Shown here one piece after another: positions 1 through 14,210 of a stretch of DNA of 64,000 nucleotides. This DNA is from Archilochus colubris. Taxonomy: Eukaryota > Chordata > Aves > Apodiformes > Trochilidae. Position 1 is the first letter of the stretch; the number at the start of each line of letters is the position of its first letter. Position numbers and translations under genes: made by a program. The stretch is taken from the NCBI GenBank assembly GCA_023079485.1, contig CM041084.1:132772792-132836791 (forward strand), given 5' to 3'. The notes under the pieces were generated by a model that made no database searches, had not been told where the DNA came from, and was given only the letters and a program-made list of their open reading frames with translations.

Positions 1-260
1 AACAAGAGGAAGGCCTCAGGTTGTATCATGGGAGCTTCATATTGGATACTAGGAAAAAATTGCTTCACTGAAAGGGTTGTCAAGTGTTGGAACAGGCTGC
101 CCAGGAAAGTGGTTGAGTCACCATCCCTGGAGGCATTTAAAAGACATGTCGACATACCTACAGACATGGTTTATTGGTGGACTTTACCATGCTTGGTTAA
201 TGGTTGTACTCAATGATATTAGAGGTCTTTTCCAACTAAACCAATCCTGTCATTCTATGA
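1..260 (+). repeat. CR1 LINE, 3' end of ORF2 plus 3' UTR
   Basis: The first part still reads as the ORF2 C-terminus, with NCFTERVVKCWNRLPRKVVE and then SPSLEAFKRHVD, matching the conserved FFTERVVKHWNRLPREVVESPSLE region of avian CR1. After a stop comes the short 3' UTR, with GAGGTCTTTTCCAACTAAAC, ending in CATTCTATGAT, the usual CR1 tail. The window edge cuts the 5' side, so I cannot tell how far the element extends. Confidence 0.93.
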
Positions 261-3200
261 TCTGCAGCTGTGTATGAGCCTGCTGCTTAGATCGGCTCCT
301 ATGGCTCTTTTGAAGCTTACACAGAGCCCACAGCCAAACACAAGCTTGGTTGGATTTGTGTGGTTTGGATGCCAGACAGGAATGGTCTCAAGCAAAAGCT
401 TTACCCATGTTTCATTTGAGGCCTAAATCTGTCTTGGATCTGAGCTTTGAAGTGTAAGGTGAGAATATTTCTTCCTTGCCTTATGGCAAAGGTGATAAAA
501 ACCTGTGCTGGTGATGAGGCTCTCTAAAAGGCAGCTGAGTGCTAATTTTTATAAAATCTGTTTCATACTGTATAGAAAAAATATTCTGGAACAGATCCAT
601 TTGTGTTGCTTACACCACATCTGTGATAGAGCATGAACCTCTTCCACATGCATCAGAGGAAGAAGACATGTCCCTGGACTTCTTGTGTGAGGAGAAAAAT
701 GCCTCTCATAATTTATAAGAAACCTAAAGTAAGCACGGATGGAGGACCCAACATCTGACCTAATCAGAAATGGGCTGATATAGTGGGGCGTACTCCAGCA
801 AATTAACTCATTTATTGAAAGTAAAAAAGCAACAGTTTATGACTGTGTCTTAAGGAGAAATAGTTCTCTGCAGTATTGCTTGAAGCAGAGTTCTGGAAGG
901 TACAGATACAAGCAAAGGATTTCGTAACAATATCCATATCCATACCTCTACTACAGAGACGTAGGTATCAGTACAAATTCAGAGTCTGAGGTATTATTTA
1001 AATGTAAAATATTGCTAGCTCTGGTTTATATTTCCATTTTTTATTAGATTTTAATGTTAGGTTAGATTTCATTTTTCATTAGATTTGTCATCTCTCCAGA
1101 TTCATCTGCATTTCTGCTAGTAGCAACATCTTGCAATTGATTGTCCTTATTCTACTACAAGGTGCAAAAATCTTCTTCCACTTTTCTTCTGTTTTTATTT
1201 TTCTAGCATTGCTTTTTCAGTCAGCCATCATCTGCCTTAAGCTCAAATTAGCACATACAAAACTTTTAGTTTTGACAGTTGTCAATAGTACTGACAGACT
1301 AGTGTCTGTTTGTTAAAATAGACACTTGGTTTTAAATGTCTTGGTTTCACATGTCAGTAGATTTGTGGAAAACCAGTTCTGTTTTGAAGAATGTTAGATT
1401 GAGAAACTTTGGAGTAGTAAGACTTGCTGTCAGAGTCAAGATTTGTAAAATTTTTAAACACATGGTTTTGATCATAAGATAAAATTTTAAAATACCAAAC
1501 TAACTAGTGGATCAATAGACTGTTAGAGTAGTGTATTCTATTAAAGCAGGACAAAAGGTGTAATAAAATAGTTAGTGTAATACACTAGTCCACAGAGATG
1601 GCATTGTAAGAGAATCAAGGAAAAATATATAGGCAATATTTCAGGTCAGTCTTCCCGAAGAAAAAGATTTATCAAAGTTGTCAGTAATACAATCATATTT
1701 TTCTCCAAACACAGTTGCAGAAACTTGTAAAGTTTTATGACTTCAACAGCACTTATTTCGTTGTAGTAAAGAAATACTCTGAGAAGAAAAAAGAAAATCT
1801 AAAACCCTTTAGGAAATCTCCTTTCCTCTGGACTATGCTGTGCAACAAGCAAGCATTCCCATCACAGATATTTATTTTTTAAAAGGTTAATATATTGGTT
1901 ATCATGCAGCTGTTCAGCATATTATATCTGGAATTTGGACCAAAGGAAAATTATTTCTGTGTCTAATTCCTCATGACTGTGAATCAGAGAGAATTTTTTA
2001 TCTTGTCTCTCAATCTTAAATAAAATCATTGTTGTGGTAGTGTATGCCTCTGCCCTCTTCACTGCTGGGATGGTGTTTAGGAAAGTTGATCAGTCTTGTA
2101 AATTTTTGTTTTGGTCACAGGACCCCTGGTAGAAGTGGGAGCTAAAGGAGATGTCCAACTTATTGTACAGTGAGCACTACATAATGACCAGATACCAGAT
2201 GGGTTGGTAAATGGCCAGGAAGTCTCCCTCTCAGAAAATTTTTTCTTTATGAGACAAAGTACTTCAAGATATTGCTGTCCCCTTAACTGAAAGACATTGA
2301 AGTTCACAGCCTGTTTCAGTGGAAAGTCAGACATACAAGTTTAACACAGATTATGAGAGCTCAGTGGTGAATTACCACAACTTAGCAGCAGAGGAGCAAC
2401 TCCATTAAACACTTGCTGCTTCTTGATGGTGAACATTTTTATGCGTGATAGAGATAGCTATTCTGAAAAGGTCCTCTTTAGACTTTTTATAAATTTAAGC
2501 AAATGCATGAAATCTTGGTTGCTTTATGGTAGAGAGGACCAGAATCTAATTTGCAGTTGCCCGTCCTCCAAGGTTGTTTAGTCCTGCTCAAGCCAGTGGG
2601 CATACTAAGTCCAGTGGCCCAAATTCTGACTCATATCTTGTATATCCCTGTAGAAGATTTGCTCAAATTAAAATAGCTTAAATATTCACATAACACAGCT
2701 TTTTAGGCTTATTACTGAGGAAATAAATTAAAATGCATAATCAGATACTTGCATGAAGTACTGTAAAAAAGCTCTGCAAAAATTCTCCTGAGACAAAAGT
2801 CAAGAAGGGTTTTACATAGTGTTTTCCAGTTCTTTTAATCTTGAGAAAAACTTATTTTACTTATAGTGACAAAATAGTGCAAATTTTAACTAATTATCCT
2901 CTGATCAGTCTGTTTTTACTCAGCTTTTCTGAAAGGCAGGGGAGAGGAGCTTTATGTCAGAGTATGCTATGTGTTTGCTTTGCTTTGTCTCATTTTCTAG
3001 AGGATAGGAAAGGAAGGTTTGAAGTAAGCCTCAGCAAGACCATCCAGTGAGTAAAAAAATGACCACTCGCACATGGCATAAAAAGTTATTTATTGTTCTG
3101 TCTTATCTTCTGTGGGTACAGAGCAGCAGAGTCCCTGGCAGAAGCTGGCAGTAAGTGGTATGATACAAATTTTTTCTTCTGCTCTTTTGCCTTAACTTTT

Positions 3201-6200
3201 GCCTCAGCAAGTTAAGTAGGGAAACCAAAGACACTAATGAATATATCACTGTGTGGTAGATAAATTGTGCCTCTCTAGTTATACTGACAGAACTAAGAAA
3301 CAACCTTCTTCTGAGTAATTTGGGCATAATTACATCAATTCTACAGTCCTATCAGCCACAGTCATGTCTTTGCTGTATAAATGGCAGTGCTGAGGTGCTG
3401 GTTTTGAGGGTGTAACATCAAGACAGTCCCTATCAGATTTGACATGTGTTAAAACAGTGTAAGTTTCTTCATAAAGCTCTCTGCTTTATATTTAAAAGAT
3501 CTTTGTTAGCAAGTGTACACTGGTAAAATGATGAAGGGATGAGCCAATTCACTTGGATTTTAATGCTCAACTAGCTGCTTTCAGAAATTAGTACATTAGC
3601 TATCACTTCAGTGCACCTTCAAAGAACAGTATTTAAACCTTCCTGACGTTTTTTCCTAACGTCTTCCTTAACTGCAAGTAATTTATAGACCTCTAAACAA
3701 GTATGAGTCATCTTACTTTTAAACTCAGTGACTCCTCTGCACTGAATAAATAATGCTAGGCAAGAAAGGAAATTTCTCTTCAAAGAGAAGCTGAAAATAT
3801 TTTTTGATTTATGCTGTCATCCTCTACCTCAGCAAAGCCAAGCTTGCGTATGTGTGAGCTTTAAATACGTTTTATGTTCTCCAGCGGTTGAAGTACACAT
3901 ATGCGTGAACTGGCTGTCATAAGAAAGATACATGTCCTTGAATAAATGGGGATGAATAAATGGTGCTTTTACATTTGATGAGTCCCTAGGAAGGACTGGT
4001 GGCCATGCTGTGGTCCCAGCTGGGACTTGTGGTAGAGCTTGTGGCAGAGGAAACATAAGGAGGATGAGTTATGTCAGAAACAAGTCCTTAGCCCTGATGT
4101 CTCTGGTGGAAAGAAGCTGGAATTCTGCAGATCTCCTGGGTGCTGGCTGACATAGCCTGTCACTGAGCTCTCTGGACATGTGCCATTGTCACTGCATGTT
4201 CTATGCAGTGCCTTACTTGAGGTTGAGCAGAGCTGTGGCATTCCCATGATACAATTTTCCTATCCAGCACAATCACTGATACCACTTGTTCTTGAAATTT
4301 TAACAGTATTCAGGGTGTATGTTTGTATCAGCTGCTCTTCAGTTTTGAAGCCACTCACAATAGATGAAACAAACTTCAAGAGACTACTGCTGAACAAGGT
4401 GAGAAACTGGGATCAGCAAAGTGCTCAGTCTGGCTGTGCTGCAGGATTTTAAAGGGTGTTTGGTATCTTGTAATGAGCTGAGCCAGGCAGATAAGGAGCT
4501 ACAGATGCCAAGTAACGAAGAACCAAGAACATTCAGTAACCTGTGTTGTAGCCTGCCAGAATATCCCCAATGTGTCTCTAATCAGAACTTGAAGCTCTCC
4601 GTATAGCTTGAAGAGCACTGCTTGAGCTGTCCAGTTGGACACCCAGTGCCAAGTGGTGGTGGATCTGTCTCCTCTCCTGCAGCTGGCCTGAGGTGCTCTG
4701 GTCTTGGGATAAATGTGTAGAAAATTGTGCACTGCTGAAGCACACTGAGTGGAAGGATTTACTGGCTCTAAGAGCATCCTGGTTGATAACCTAAGCATGT
4801 TAGAAGATTTGTGTTTTGCAGTAGTGTGTTATAAGCATCCAGTTCAGGTTTGAGATGAGTTGTTAGATTAGGTATGTGTGGGAAAGCAGCAGGTATGCTT
4901 TAAGACTTTGTTTTTATGGGAGGTTTTATGGGAGGTATTTGCAAGGTTGTAAGAATGTCAGTCACCTGACCACTGAAATCCTTTGGAGTTTGTTTTATTG
5001 TTAGATAAAGTACTCTGGTTCAGTTCCCAAACTCTTCTGTTACCATTTTCAAACAACACTTTGGAATGTTTTTACATTGCTTTCATGCCTTTGACAGCTT
5101 ATGTCAAATACTGCCAAATAGAACATATCTTGACTGTACCAGATATATTGGGTGATTGATTAGGTTATTGCAGGACAACTTTCCCACAAGTGTTCTTTTC
5201 TTTGCGTGCAACACATATCAAGAAGGGTTTAAAAATCAGTGCATTTTGCCATCCTTTGGTCTTCAAAACACCACTACGTGGTGTATGCAAATGCTGTGTG
5301 CAGCAGTAGCTTACAAGGGCTTTAAACTCCTCAAGAAGCCAGTAAAATGAGCTGTCTGAAAAATGTACCCTGGGGAGCCTAATGGTTCATGGCTAGTCAG
5401 CCCTGTGATGGGCAGAGACACATATAACAATAGGCTTTGGGGGCTTTTTCCTTCCCCTTTTCGGTGAGCATAGTAATTGGAAGCTTCAAGATAAAATTGT
5501 AATAGGAAGTGGGGAAATGAAGCCGTAATGGGGAAGAGTTTTTAGAAGCTGTTTCTTAAAGCTTTTCAGGTTTCCTAAACAGAGCCTCATAAACAGATGA
5601 CCAGATCAGTTAAATTTGTCCAGAGTTTTCTGCTATTAACTATTTATTAAACAAGACAAATATAAAGAAAAAGTTAAGAAAGAGCACTATGTGGGAAGGT
5701 TTTAATGGTGAAATTACAAACTAGATATCATCTCTTTTAAACAGATTATCATTAGAAATATAAGAGGTAGAAAAACTTCTAGAAACCTTGTTTTCAGATT
5801 AAAATACTAATCCTTCTCCTGGTAAATATCAATAGAATAAGCAATTCTAGAGTCATCAATGCTATTCAAGTCTAGATGTTTTAAGATTATACTACTCCAG
5901 TCATAAGCAATTGGTTGAAGATAAATAACTTCCTTTTTGGAAAGATTCCCAAGTCTACTGGATGCTGAGCTTTGTGAGATTTTTTTAAGAGGCATTGTGC
6001 TGCCAGCATAAATTTCCCAACACTGCTTTTCTTTAAATACCTAAGAATCCAGTTTTTTCCTTTCTGAGAACAGTATATGTGTTGCCACTGACAGTGGGTG
6101 GTGGGGAGTAAGACTGCAAAATTTCAGGTTTGTGTATATTTCACAGCAGTACTTAATTTGACAAATCTTAGGAAATTAATTATCTTATTTTTCCCATTTA

Positions 6201-6379
6201 GCTATTTTTTATTACTTCTTGTAAGAGCTTTGGATGGCTTTGTTCTTGCTGAAGTCAATATTTCACAAGTTGGAAATGCAGCCATGTATTTTAAAATTGC
6301 CCTCTGTGCTTCTTATTTACAATTACAAGAGCATTATTCCAATGTTTTAAATCATTAATCTGTTTCTTACATGTAGGAG
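261..6379. other. Intronic sequence, no gene recognised
   Basis: AT-rich single-copy-looking DNA with only short open frames (under 100 codons) in various orientations. None has splice-site context plus a familiar protein. No recognisable repeat beyond short A/T runs. Confidence 0.6.
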
Positions 6380-7020
6380 TTGTATTGCATGTCCCTGCCA
6401 AGGCTTTGGTAGGAGGGGGCTTTGTGTGTGGCCTCTGTGAGAACTGCTCAGCACCACAGCTCCCAGCCAGCTCTAGATGGACCCACTGCAGGACACATCA
6501 TCAGCCAACCTGGTGGCACCTCTGTGAAAACATGGCTAAGAAAGGGTGAAAACATGGAGAGCAGGAAGAGAGAGGAAGGAAAGGGAATAACAATGCCAGA
6601 GCAGAAGGAGTTTTTCCACAGGAAAGGAACTGTGGCCCATGGATGAGCACATACTGGAGCTGGCGCGGCCCCAACCAAAGGGGCTGTGGGCTGTTGGAGG
6701 ATCAACCTGCAGCAGAGGAAACAAGAGAGAAGATGCAGTGGAAGAGAATAGTGGGGAGCGGAGAGCAGCAGAGACAAATTGCTGTCTATGCCCTCACCCC
6801 TCCTGCATTGCCCATCACCTCACTGTGAAGGGACTGTGTGAAGGGATTGCAAGGGGAGTGGAGAACAAGAAGGGGGAGAGAGAGGGATCTGGAGGAAAGT
6901 TGTGGCTGAGAAGACACAGAGGGGTTTTGTTTCCCTAAATGTGTAATAATGTGTCTTCTTTGTTGTTTATTTCCCCCTTCCTCCTCTCCCCCCCAATCTG
7001 TCACATATTAATTAAATATT

Positions 7021-7066
7021 TATGCTTCATTATATATAAATATATAAATTATATATGAAAATAAAT
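7021..7066. repeat. AT-rich low-complexity tract inside the LTR
   Basis: A TATATAAATATATAAATTATATA-type tract occupies the place where most family members, as I recall them, have a shorter AT segment. It probably expanded after insertion. Confidence 0.7.
7060..7065 (+). terminator. Candidate polyadenylation hexamer (AATAAA) of the LTR
   Basis: An AATAAA lies at the end of an AT-rich stretch (about 7000-7070) and just before the U5-like segment of the LTR, where a retroviral poly(A) signal is expected. In an old solo LTR it may no longer work. It lies in sense orientation within an OXR1 intron, so intronic polyadenylation is conceivable but unproven. Confidence 0.4.
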
Positions 7067-8590
7067 TAAGTATCCTTAAATTGAGGCTGCTTTGCCTGGT
7101 AACTGATTTCCCTGTCTTTGTTTCTACTGACAAGTTTTCTTATCATTATTCTTCCTGTTTTCTCCCATGTTCCACTGGGGATGGAGGGAGTGAGCCTCTG
7201 GCTGAGATCTTGGCTGCCAGGTGGGATTAACCAGCACAGCAGTCTTTGCAATTCTTCACACTTGCCTTCCCAGTGTTTGTTACCATCTGCCATCACAAAA
7301 AGTCAATTATCAGTGTATTTCTCCACATCAATCTATCACTGATCATCACAGGGTAATACCTGCAGTTAGGGTGTGCTACCTAGCTAAATATTTTTTACTG
7401 TTTCCAAGCATTTTAAACATGCTGAAAATAATGTTCTGATACAACATACCAGCATGTATTGGTACCTTACTATACCTTTAAGATGTATTTCAGGAAAGAG
7501 TGACACTCAAAATACTTTGTTTCCAATGATGCTCCCTATATGCCTCTTAAAAAGGGAGTATGTGACACTGACTAGAAAGGGAAATAACTTAAGCATCACA
7601 TAATTACAAAGTTTGTGTTGAAATTTATATAATTTTTTTTAATCTATCTTGACAGGGAATAGACATACAAAGGAGCATTTTTTTCTGGTAGAAAAGCAAA
7701 ACTGTGATTATCTTGACAGTGATTAAGATTCTGACCTCAAGCTACTTCTTTTTCCAGAGATAATTTGTCACCTTCAATTGTCAGTGGTGCCTGTGCAGTT
7801 TAGCTATGCAGAATTTATTTAAAGTTTGGGTTTAATTTGACCCTTGCTCACAGTTAGACATGTCAATGATATGTGAATTTTGACAAGAAAGCTAATTGGA
7901 TTTTGAAGGAGGGATGTTATTTCAGCAATGATAAATTTTCCTTTGTGAAGTACAGTAGGCAGAGGGTGCCTTCAGTCTCTCTTCTTAATCTCAGCAGGTT
8001 CTTGTACAGCCCTAAGGATCCAGGAAGAAGGTAGCAGAAAAAAAAAATGAATTACACAAAACCAGAAAGAAATTTTCAGATTAAATTGTGCTGTTGTCTG
8101 GAATATTGCCACATGGTGAATACTGCACTCCCAAGAATGATGTGTCAAGAAAACCAAAATATTACTTATTTATGTTTCACAGAAGCCATATATTTCAAGT
8201 TACTTTTAAACTTGTATGATAGCTTCTGGAAGATCCCAAATGTGCTGTAGAGAATGGAAGATGCTGCTGGAGAATGGTGTCAAAGCTGCTGAGTCCTGAA
8301 ATTCAAAGTTACCAGAGCAGTCCTGTTTGTTGCACATTTTTATTGAGAGAAGGTAGAACTTTGCTTTCAATTTAACTCTTGATATATGAAGGCTAGAGTG
8401 TTCATAGAAGCTTAAAAAATTAAGGTTCTTGTTTGTTTGTTGTATCCAGTATCTCTAAAATATCTGGAAGAGGAGATTCTATCAGACTATATCACTTTAC
8501 TGCAGCATTTGTAGTGGGTTTTGTTAGAATTTAACATACATATAACAAAAGCAAATCTCTCAGTGTAGTGGTAATGAGAAGTATTTGTAC

Positions 8591-8669
8591 ATCTATACTT
8601 ATATATACTTATATTTACTTATATTTAAGTATATACTTATATATACTTCTGTGTATATATATATAAACT
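8591..8669. repeat. AT-rich tandem repeat, about 10-bp unit
   Basis: Degenerate head-to-tail copies of a unit close to ATATATACTT (variants ATATTTACTT and ATATTTAAGT) run for about 75 bp and end in a (TA)n stretch. Confidence 0.85.
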
Positions 8670-11600
8670 TCTTAATATAAGAAATTCAGACTTTTCCAAT
8701 AATTTGTCAGTGACTGAACTCTGCCTGCCTAGTTTCTGTTAGCTGTATAACTCCTTAGTTTCTATCACAGTGACAGACTCTCTTACCCTAACTTTAAAAA
8801 GGCAATATCCAGGTAAGATATTTCTAGGGAAGGATGAGTAAAGAGGAAAAATACTATATCTATTAGGGAAAAACATGCTGTCTTCATTTTCCAGCATATG
8901 TAATCATACTATTAAAAAGGAAAAACTGAAGAAGTTGTGTTCAAAGCCAATAGAATTGATTTATTGGTGTGGCTATATGCTTTTTTTCTCCTTCCTGAAG
9001 GTAACACATTACTGATTCACTGAAATGGAAAGAAACAGTCTGAGTTTGACTCAGGTCATACATTCAGTAAAGAAATTATTCTCAAATGCCTGTAAATGCA
9101 CTTTTAAACTCATTTGTTTATGAAGATGAGAGCAGCATTTTTTGAGAGAGAATTTCATACAGGACCTCTGAGGTACTGGAGCCCAAGCAGGGGCTGGAGT
9201 GGCTGTCAGGGATATTATATAACAGTTGAATCAGTATCCATTTTGAGGACCATTGTAACTGTTTAGTTGTATTCCCAGAATAGCTGTTGGTTTTCTACAC
9301 TGAAATGTGTTCTGTGTTTTGTTGAGTATTAGTGTTTGCCACAGTAATGTATTGCTCTGTATTTTTGTTTAAACTACAAAAAGAAGCAAAAACATATTAA
9401 GGAATTATTTTAAAATTTGACTTTCTGTTTATTAGCAATGAAGAAACTATATCTAGTCTACCTGGCTATATTTTTTATTATTATGCATTTCTCAAGAAGG
9501 GAGCTATGAGACTTGGCAGAGTTAAATATGGTGACTTGTAATGACTGAACAGTCACACTGAAATGGGTCGCCTGTAACTCTGTACTGAGTTGGCCTGGGC
9601 TCCTTTTGTAGTCCCCAGAAAGAGTCATCTCCAGGGAGTGATTCAGATCTCCTGTGACCTGAATTGCAGTCTGGGGATCTCGTTTTTCCATATACAAGAG
9701 GTCTGTATGATAACATGCCCAGTTGCAGTTAGGCAGGATGAATCCAGACCTATTTATGTAATACAGAGTAATTGAACCTATAAGATGCACTGCTTTGGGG
9801 TTTCAGAAGAAATTATGCCTGTCAGGGGTTCCTGAGGGGTGAATGCTCTGAGTGTTGACAATCCTGGCTGTAGAACAACTTATATTGTACCATCTCTTTC
9901 CAAATCTATGTTATGGGTTTTGTCCCACTCAGTAGCAAGAAGAAGAAAGTTCTCTGATCCACTGAAGACTGTGCTGGGGAGCAGCAGATTCTTACATGTC
10001 TGATCACCTGATGTCAGCAGGATAAACCAGCCCTATAGTAGGGTAATGGAGCTGACCAGACTGCAGACAAAGATCTTCTTCTGTTAGGTTCCCTTAAACC
10101 TTTCCCAACAAAGTTGTTCCTGTGAAAAGCTGCTGCTGTCTCCACTACTGAAGCAGTTGACATTTTAAGCTTCTGGTTGGGTGCTGTGCTAATGGGCTGC
10201 CAGGGCCAGTTCTTTTTTTCTATTACTGGTTCATTTGGAATGGAGTAAATTGGGAAGCAAGTTGTTAATACATGCCACAGAGAGGAAGGCTTTGCCACAG
10301 TAATGCAACAGAATGAGAAGGAAAACATCTTGATCTTGATATATTATGGTTTTTTGCCCTTTCTTTTATCTGAGCCTTCTCCAATTTTTTCTTTAATAAA
10401 CAATACCCCTTTTCTATGGGAAAGTGAATTCCTGCATGATTATTCTAGGTTGCCAGATAGAAAAGACAGGTGAGGAGTGCTCTAACATCAGTCTGAGCCT
10501 CCCATGCAGCCCATTACTGCAGGCAGAATTCTTCCATGTCCACATGATGCTCTTTGACTGCTGATTATGCAACGTTATGATGACAGGACATAAAAATGTT
10601 CCTGCAGAGAGAACACAGGTTTACAAAAAATGTCATCAGTTCAGAGTTTTTCTGAAGCATCCCTAAAATAGCATTAGGACATTGTAAAATTCCAAACCTT
10701 TTTTTTCAGAATGAGGAAAAATGAAAATGGAAAGACAAATAATATGATAAAATAAATGAGATACAAGAATAGGCAGAACAAAGAAGAAAGTTATGAAGAA
10801 TTAAGAAGTGGGGTATGTAGAAAATAGACAGACTAAGTAGAGGGATGATGTGCAGGAGCCAGGACAGAGTGGACCAGTTAGCCAGAAGGAGATTTGCCCA
10901 TGGTAGACTGATCTCTCCTTACTATGCAAATGTTTGATTTAAATTAGGAATTTTGACATCTTTAGAGTTCTCCCAAATAGTGTGCCTAGCTAGCAATGGA
11001 CATGTTATACCTGGTGGTGCTGTAGAATGAACGGCCACATCTCCCTCCACGTATTACCAAGTAGTGAATAAATAAATGACCCTCAGTTGTTTGGATCTTT
11101 TCTCAGCTAATACTTCATTTTATCCCTGAGTTTACAAAGACAGGTATTTTATTACTTGTCTTACTGTGCTTCTCTACTATGGTAGATTTATGAGCAGTAG
11201 ATGCATGGAATTGCAGGTAGTTCTTTAAGCAAATTCAATGAGAAGCTGAGAAAATATTTATTTTAGTTTTGGAAAGTTAAACCTAAGTATTCCTACCTAT
11301 GGCCAGGCTTTATTTCTCTGGCATAACTCTTCCAGGTACCTGGAACCCACAGTCAGGAAACAATGGGCCTGATTCTTATTTTTCTCAGTAGGCACTATGG
11401 TGAGTAGGTAACAGGATGTTAAACCCCTTGGGATAGACTCAGGACTTAAAATCTATAGGTCTATGAAGTTGCCTCCATTATATAGAAGCCTATATAAATC
11501 TCACATTCCTGACAAAATGCAAAATTGAGGCTGCAATGGACATTTCCCTGTGCCTGTGGAGTACAGGCTTGGTCAGGAGAGGTCATGGTGGCAGGGGCCA

Positions 11601-14185
11601 TGTGCCACAATCTCTGTGAGCACCTCCTGCTTTTCCAGGTGCCTGCAGAAATGAGAGCTGCAGTTCCATCTCATCACCTAGTGCTGGATTAGGGAAGTGG
11701 CTCTGCTTCTTTTCACACTGATATAAACATTTGGCCATAATATATGTTGAGTCAGAATAGATTATACCCTAAACTGAGTAAAAATGATTTTCATGTGATC
11801 TTCATTCCTTACTTGCACACAACCCCCCCCACCCTAATGACTTTGCAAATGTTCTTCTGCTTTTTTTTATTGTCATATCAGGTCTTTGCTTTCTGGATTT
11901 TTCTAGCACCTTTCTGTATTGCCAGAAGTCATGGTTTCTTAAAAAGCTTATTTAAGAAAGGTAATAGTTGCTTTAATTTAGGACTAATTCTTTTAAAGTT
12001 GTGTTTAGAAAATATTTCAAAGGTTTGCATTAAAAATAATGATGCTGGGTTTTTTTTGTTTGTTTTTTTTTTTGCACTAAGGATTTGGAAAATAGTCAAC
12101 TGAGGTATGTGACTTGAAGTATATTTTGGCATTAAGCACTGCCAGTGAGGCTTCGCTAACCTGGAGGAGCTGGTGCTGTTCTGGGAAGCTGTGGGTTAAG
12201 TATGAGACTGTGAATGTGGGAAGAGAGAAGATTAAAGAACAGTGGCAGGAAATAAAAGTTTTGTGAAAATGGCTGTAGAGAGATGGTGGGACAATTAATT
12301 ATTACTAATCACAACTCAGCTTTGCTACAAATGTGGCTTGGTGAGGAGTATGGATGGGCCTGATCTTCCAAAGGAAGCCCAGGAGCTGTATGCCTGTGGA
12401 CCACATGCCAGCCCCTGTCTTTGTCCTGAACTCCTAGCACAATTTCTGTTAATTAGATAGACCACACAAGTACTAGGGGTCCTTGTTTAATGATTTATGG
12501 CAACAAAATCAGATTTATTTGATCAGCCATTAGGCTTCAGCCATTTAGTTGCAATTGCTGTGGGTGTCACCATTCAGAACTGCTTCGTGTCCCAGTTATC
12601 TACCTTCAACTTCTGTGGCTGGTGGCTTCTGTTTTATCCTTGGTTTCCTGCTTTTGTATGCTGAGTATGCCTGTGGAAGATGAGTGTCACTGGCAGGTAC
12701 CATAGGTTTTCAGTGCAGGTGGGTTTTGCACAGGAGCCCTCCTGCACTCTGGTTTATAAGTGGTTTCCAAGAGAGCTGCTGCACCAGCCCAGGAGTCTGC
12801 CCTGCACACTGCACTGCACAGGTGGAGTCTGAGCAACTGCCTGGTAAAGATGGGGGTGAAGAAATTTCCTCTGTTTATGAACAAACCAAACTCAAATCCC
12901 AAAGTTTGGAGGTTAATACTGGATTAAGCATACTGGGATGATGAAACTGATGGGATCCTTTTTCAATGCAAAAATTTGAAATTAAATATGACTTAGTTTT
13001 GGTTCTAAGCACTAAGTAGCTCTGATTTTAGTCAGTGATTCTGTGTGTTCAGTGCTTTTGAACATCAGGACGTTCCTCTGAATAGGCATGTGATGGTTTC
13101 ACTCTGAGTTGCTGTGCACAGTGCAATTCATAGTCTGAAATTGTAATTCCATTTTACTGCTCAGCATCTGATTGCATTGCCTTTCAAAGCAGAGAAATCT
13201 GCTGAAGAGAAACATTTGTGCTACTGAGAACAGAAAAAGGAGACAACTTGTACTTTTTCAGTGGTCTGATTCTAAATATTCCTCCTTAAGGCAGTGGATA
13301 CATATCAGTGTAAACAGTGCAAGATGAAATATTGTACTTCACTGTGTAACCCCTTTTTATCTACTGAAGTTGGAAAACACCTTCTGAACTGCTATACCTG
13401 ACAAAGCCTTGCATTGTGAATCATTGTGAATATGCATTTTTGTACACTTACTTTCTTAGTAGGTTGATGCTAAAACTGTTGCTAGGACAAAATTAATGAG
13501 TGCCCATGCAATGAAGATCACAGCACATCTCTTTCCCTCTTTATTTGCCTGTTTGTGCCTCTTAACTTTTGAAATGCTATCCAGTTCCCTGGCACATCAG
13601 TTCCTGCAGCTGAAACATCTGGGATTCAGCACAGTGGGTTTGCTGTATGTTTCAGAGAAAGGTGTTCCACACACTTGGTGAGTGTTGGGAAGCAGGGAGG
13701 GATTGTGAAGAATTAGTGGCAAGCATGGAGAAATGAACCTTTTCTACATGAAAATGTAGCTTTTCAGCTGGGTGGATTCTGACCAGTGATCCAACAAGTT
13801 TCCTAATGGGAAGCTGAGTTTAAACACTGCCTTAAGTATTGGAGAGGGGTGATTGCAATATCAGTTTGCTGATGTGTCTGCGTTTGTCAGTAAATTTTAC
13901 AGAGAATGGAAATTCTACTTTGTATTTCTAGACATTAATTTCTACCTGAGTGTATTCTTGTCATTATTAACATGTGCTTAAATGTCTGTATCTTCCTATA
14001 CCTTTTACTTTATTAGAAAACAAGAGAAATTGCAATGAGATTTTCTAGAGCTGACACCAAGCAATTCTGTGCTGGGTTTGCAGATTGTGCTGTACATACA
14101 CCTTCACAGAAAACAACAAGCTGCAGGTATTATAGCATGAGTGGTCTGATCATTGTTTGTGGAGAGCTGTTTCTTTTTTGGATCC

Positions 14186-14210
14186 TTTTTTTTTTTTTTT
14201 TTTTTTTTTT
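14186..14210. repeat. 25-nt T homopolymer
   Basis: An uninterrupted run of 25 T. On the minus strand it could be the A-tail of a retrocopy coming from the right, but there is no AATAAA on that strand next to it and no recognisable gene sequence in 14211-14500, so I call it simple sequence only. Confidence 0.85.

Larger units (their letters stand above)
6380..7243 (+). mobile_element. Solo LTR of an avian ERV-L-like endogenous retrovirus
   Basis: Several blocks match, in order, an LTR family I recall from bird genomes: CAAGGCTTTGGTAG near 6400; GGCCTCTGTGAGAA (6430); CCAGCCAGCTC followed by a GGACCCACTGCAGGACACA stretch (6470-6500); GCACCTCTGTGAAAACAT (6515-6532); a repeated 'CTGTGGCCCATGGA' module (6630); GCAGCAGAGACAAA followed by a C-rich block (6766-6830); a purine-rich block; an AATAAA region; and a final part with CCTGGTAACTGATTTCCCTGTC, ending near AACCAGCACA. 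The 5' edge is approximate. No gag, pol or env frame adjoins and no partner LTR lies nearby, so this is a solo LTR left by LTR-LTR recombination. The short frames inside it (up to 109 codons, both strands) are not genes. The family name needs a Repbase or Dfam search. Confidence 0.75.

Noticed and set aside
6422..7004. Cluster of open frames on both strands
   Set aside because: All fall in the solo LTR; no retroviral protein motif is present.
13982..14040. ATG reading MSVSSYT, another possible OXR1 first exon
   Set aside because: No donor in the required phase and no further similarity; a short chance match.
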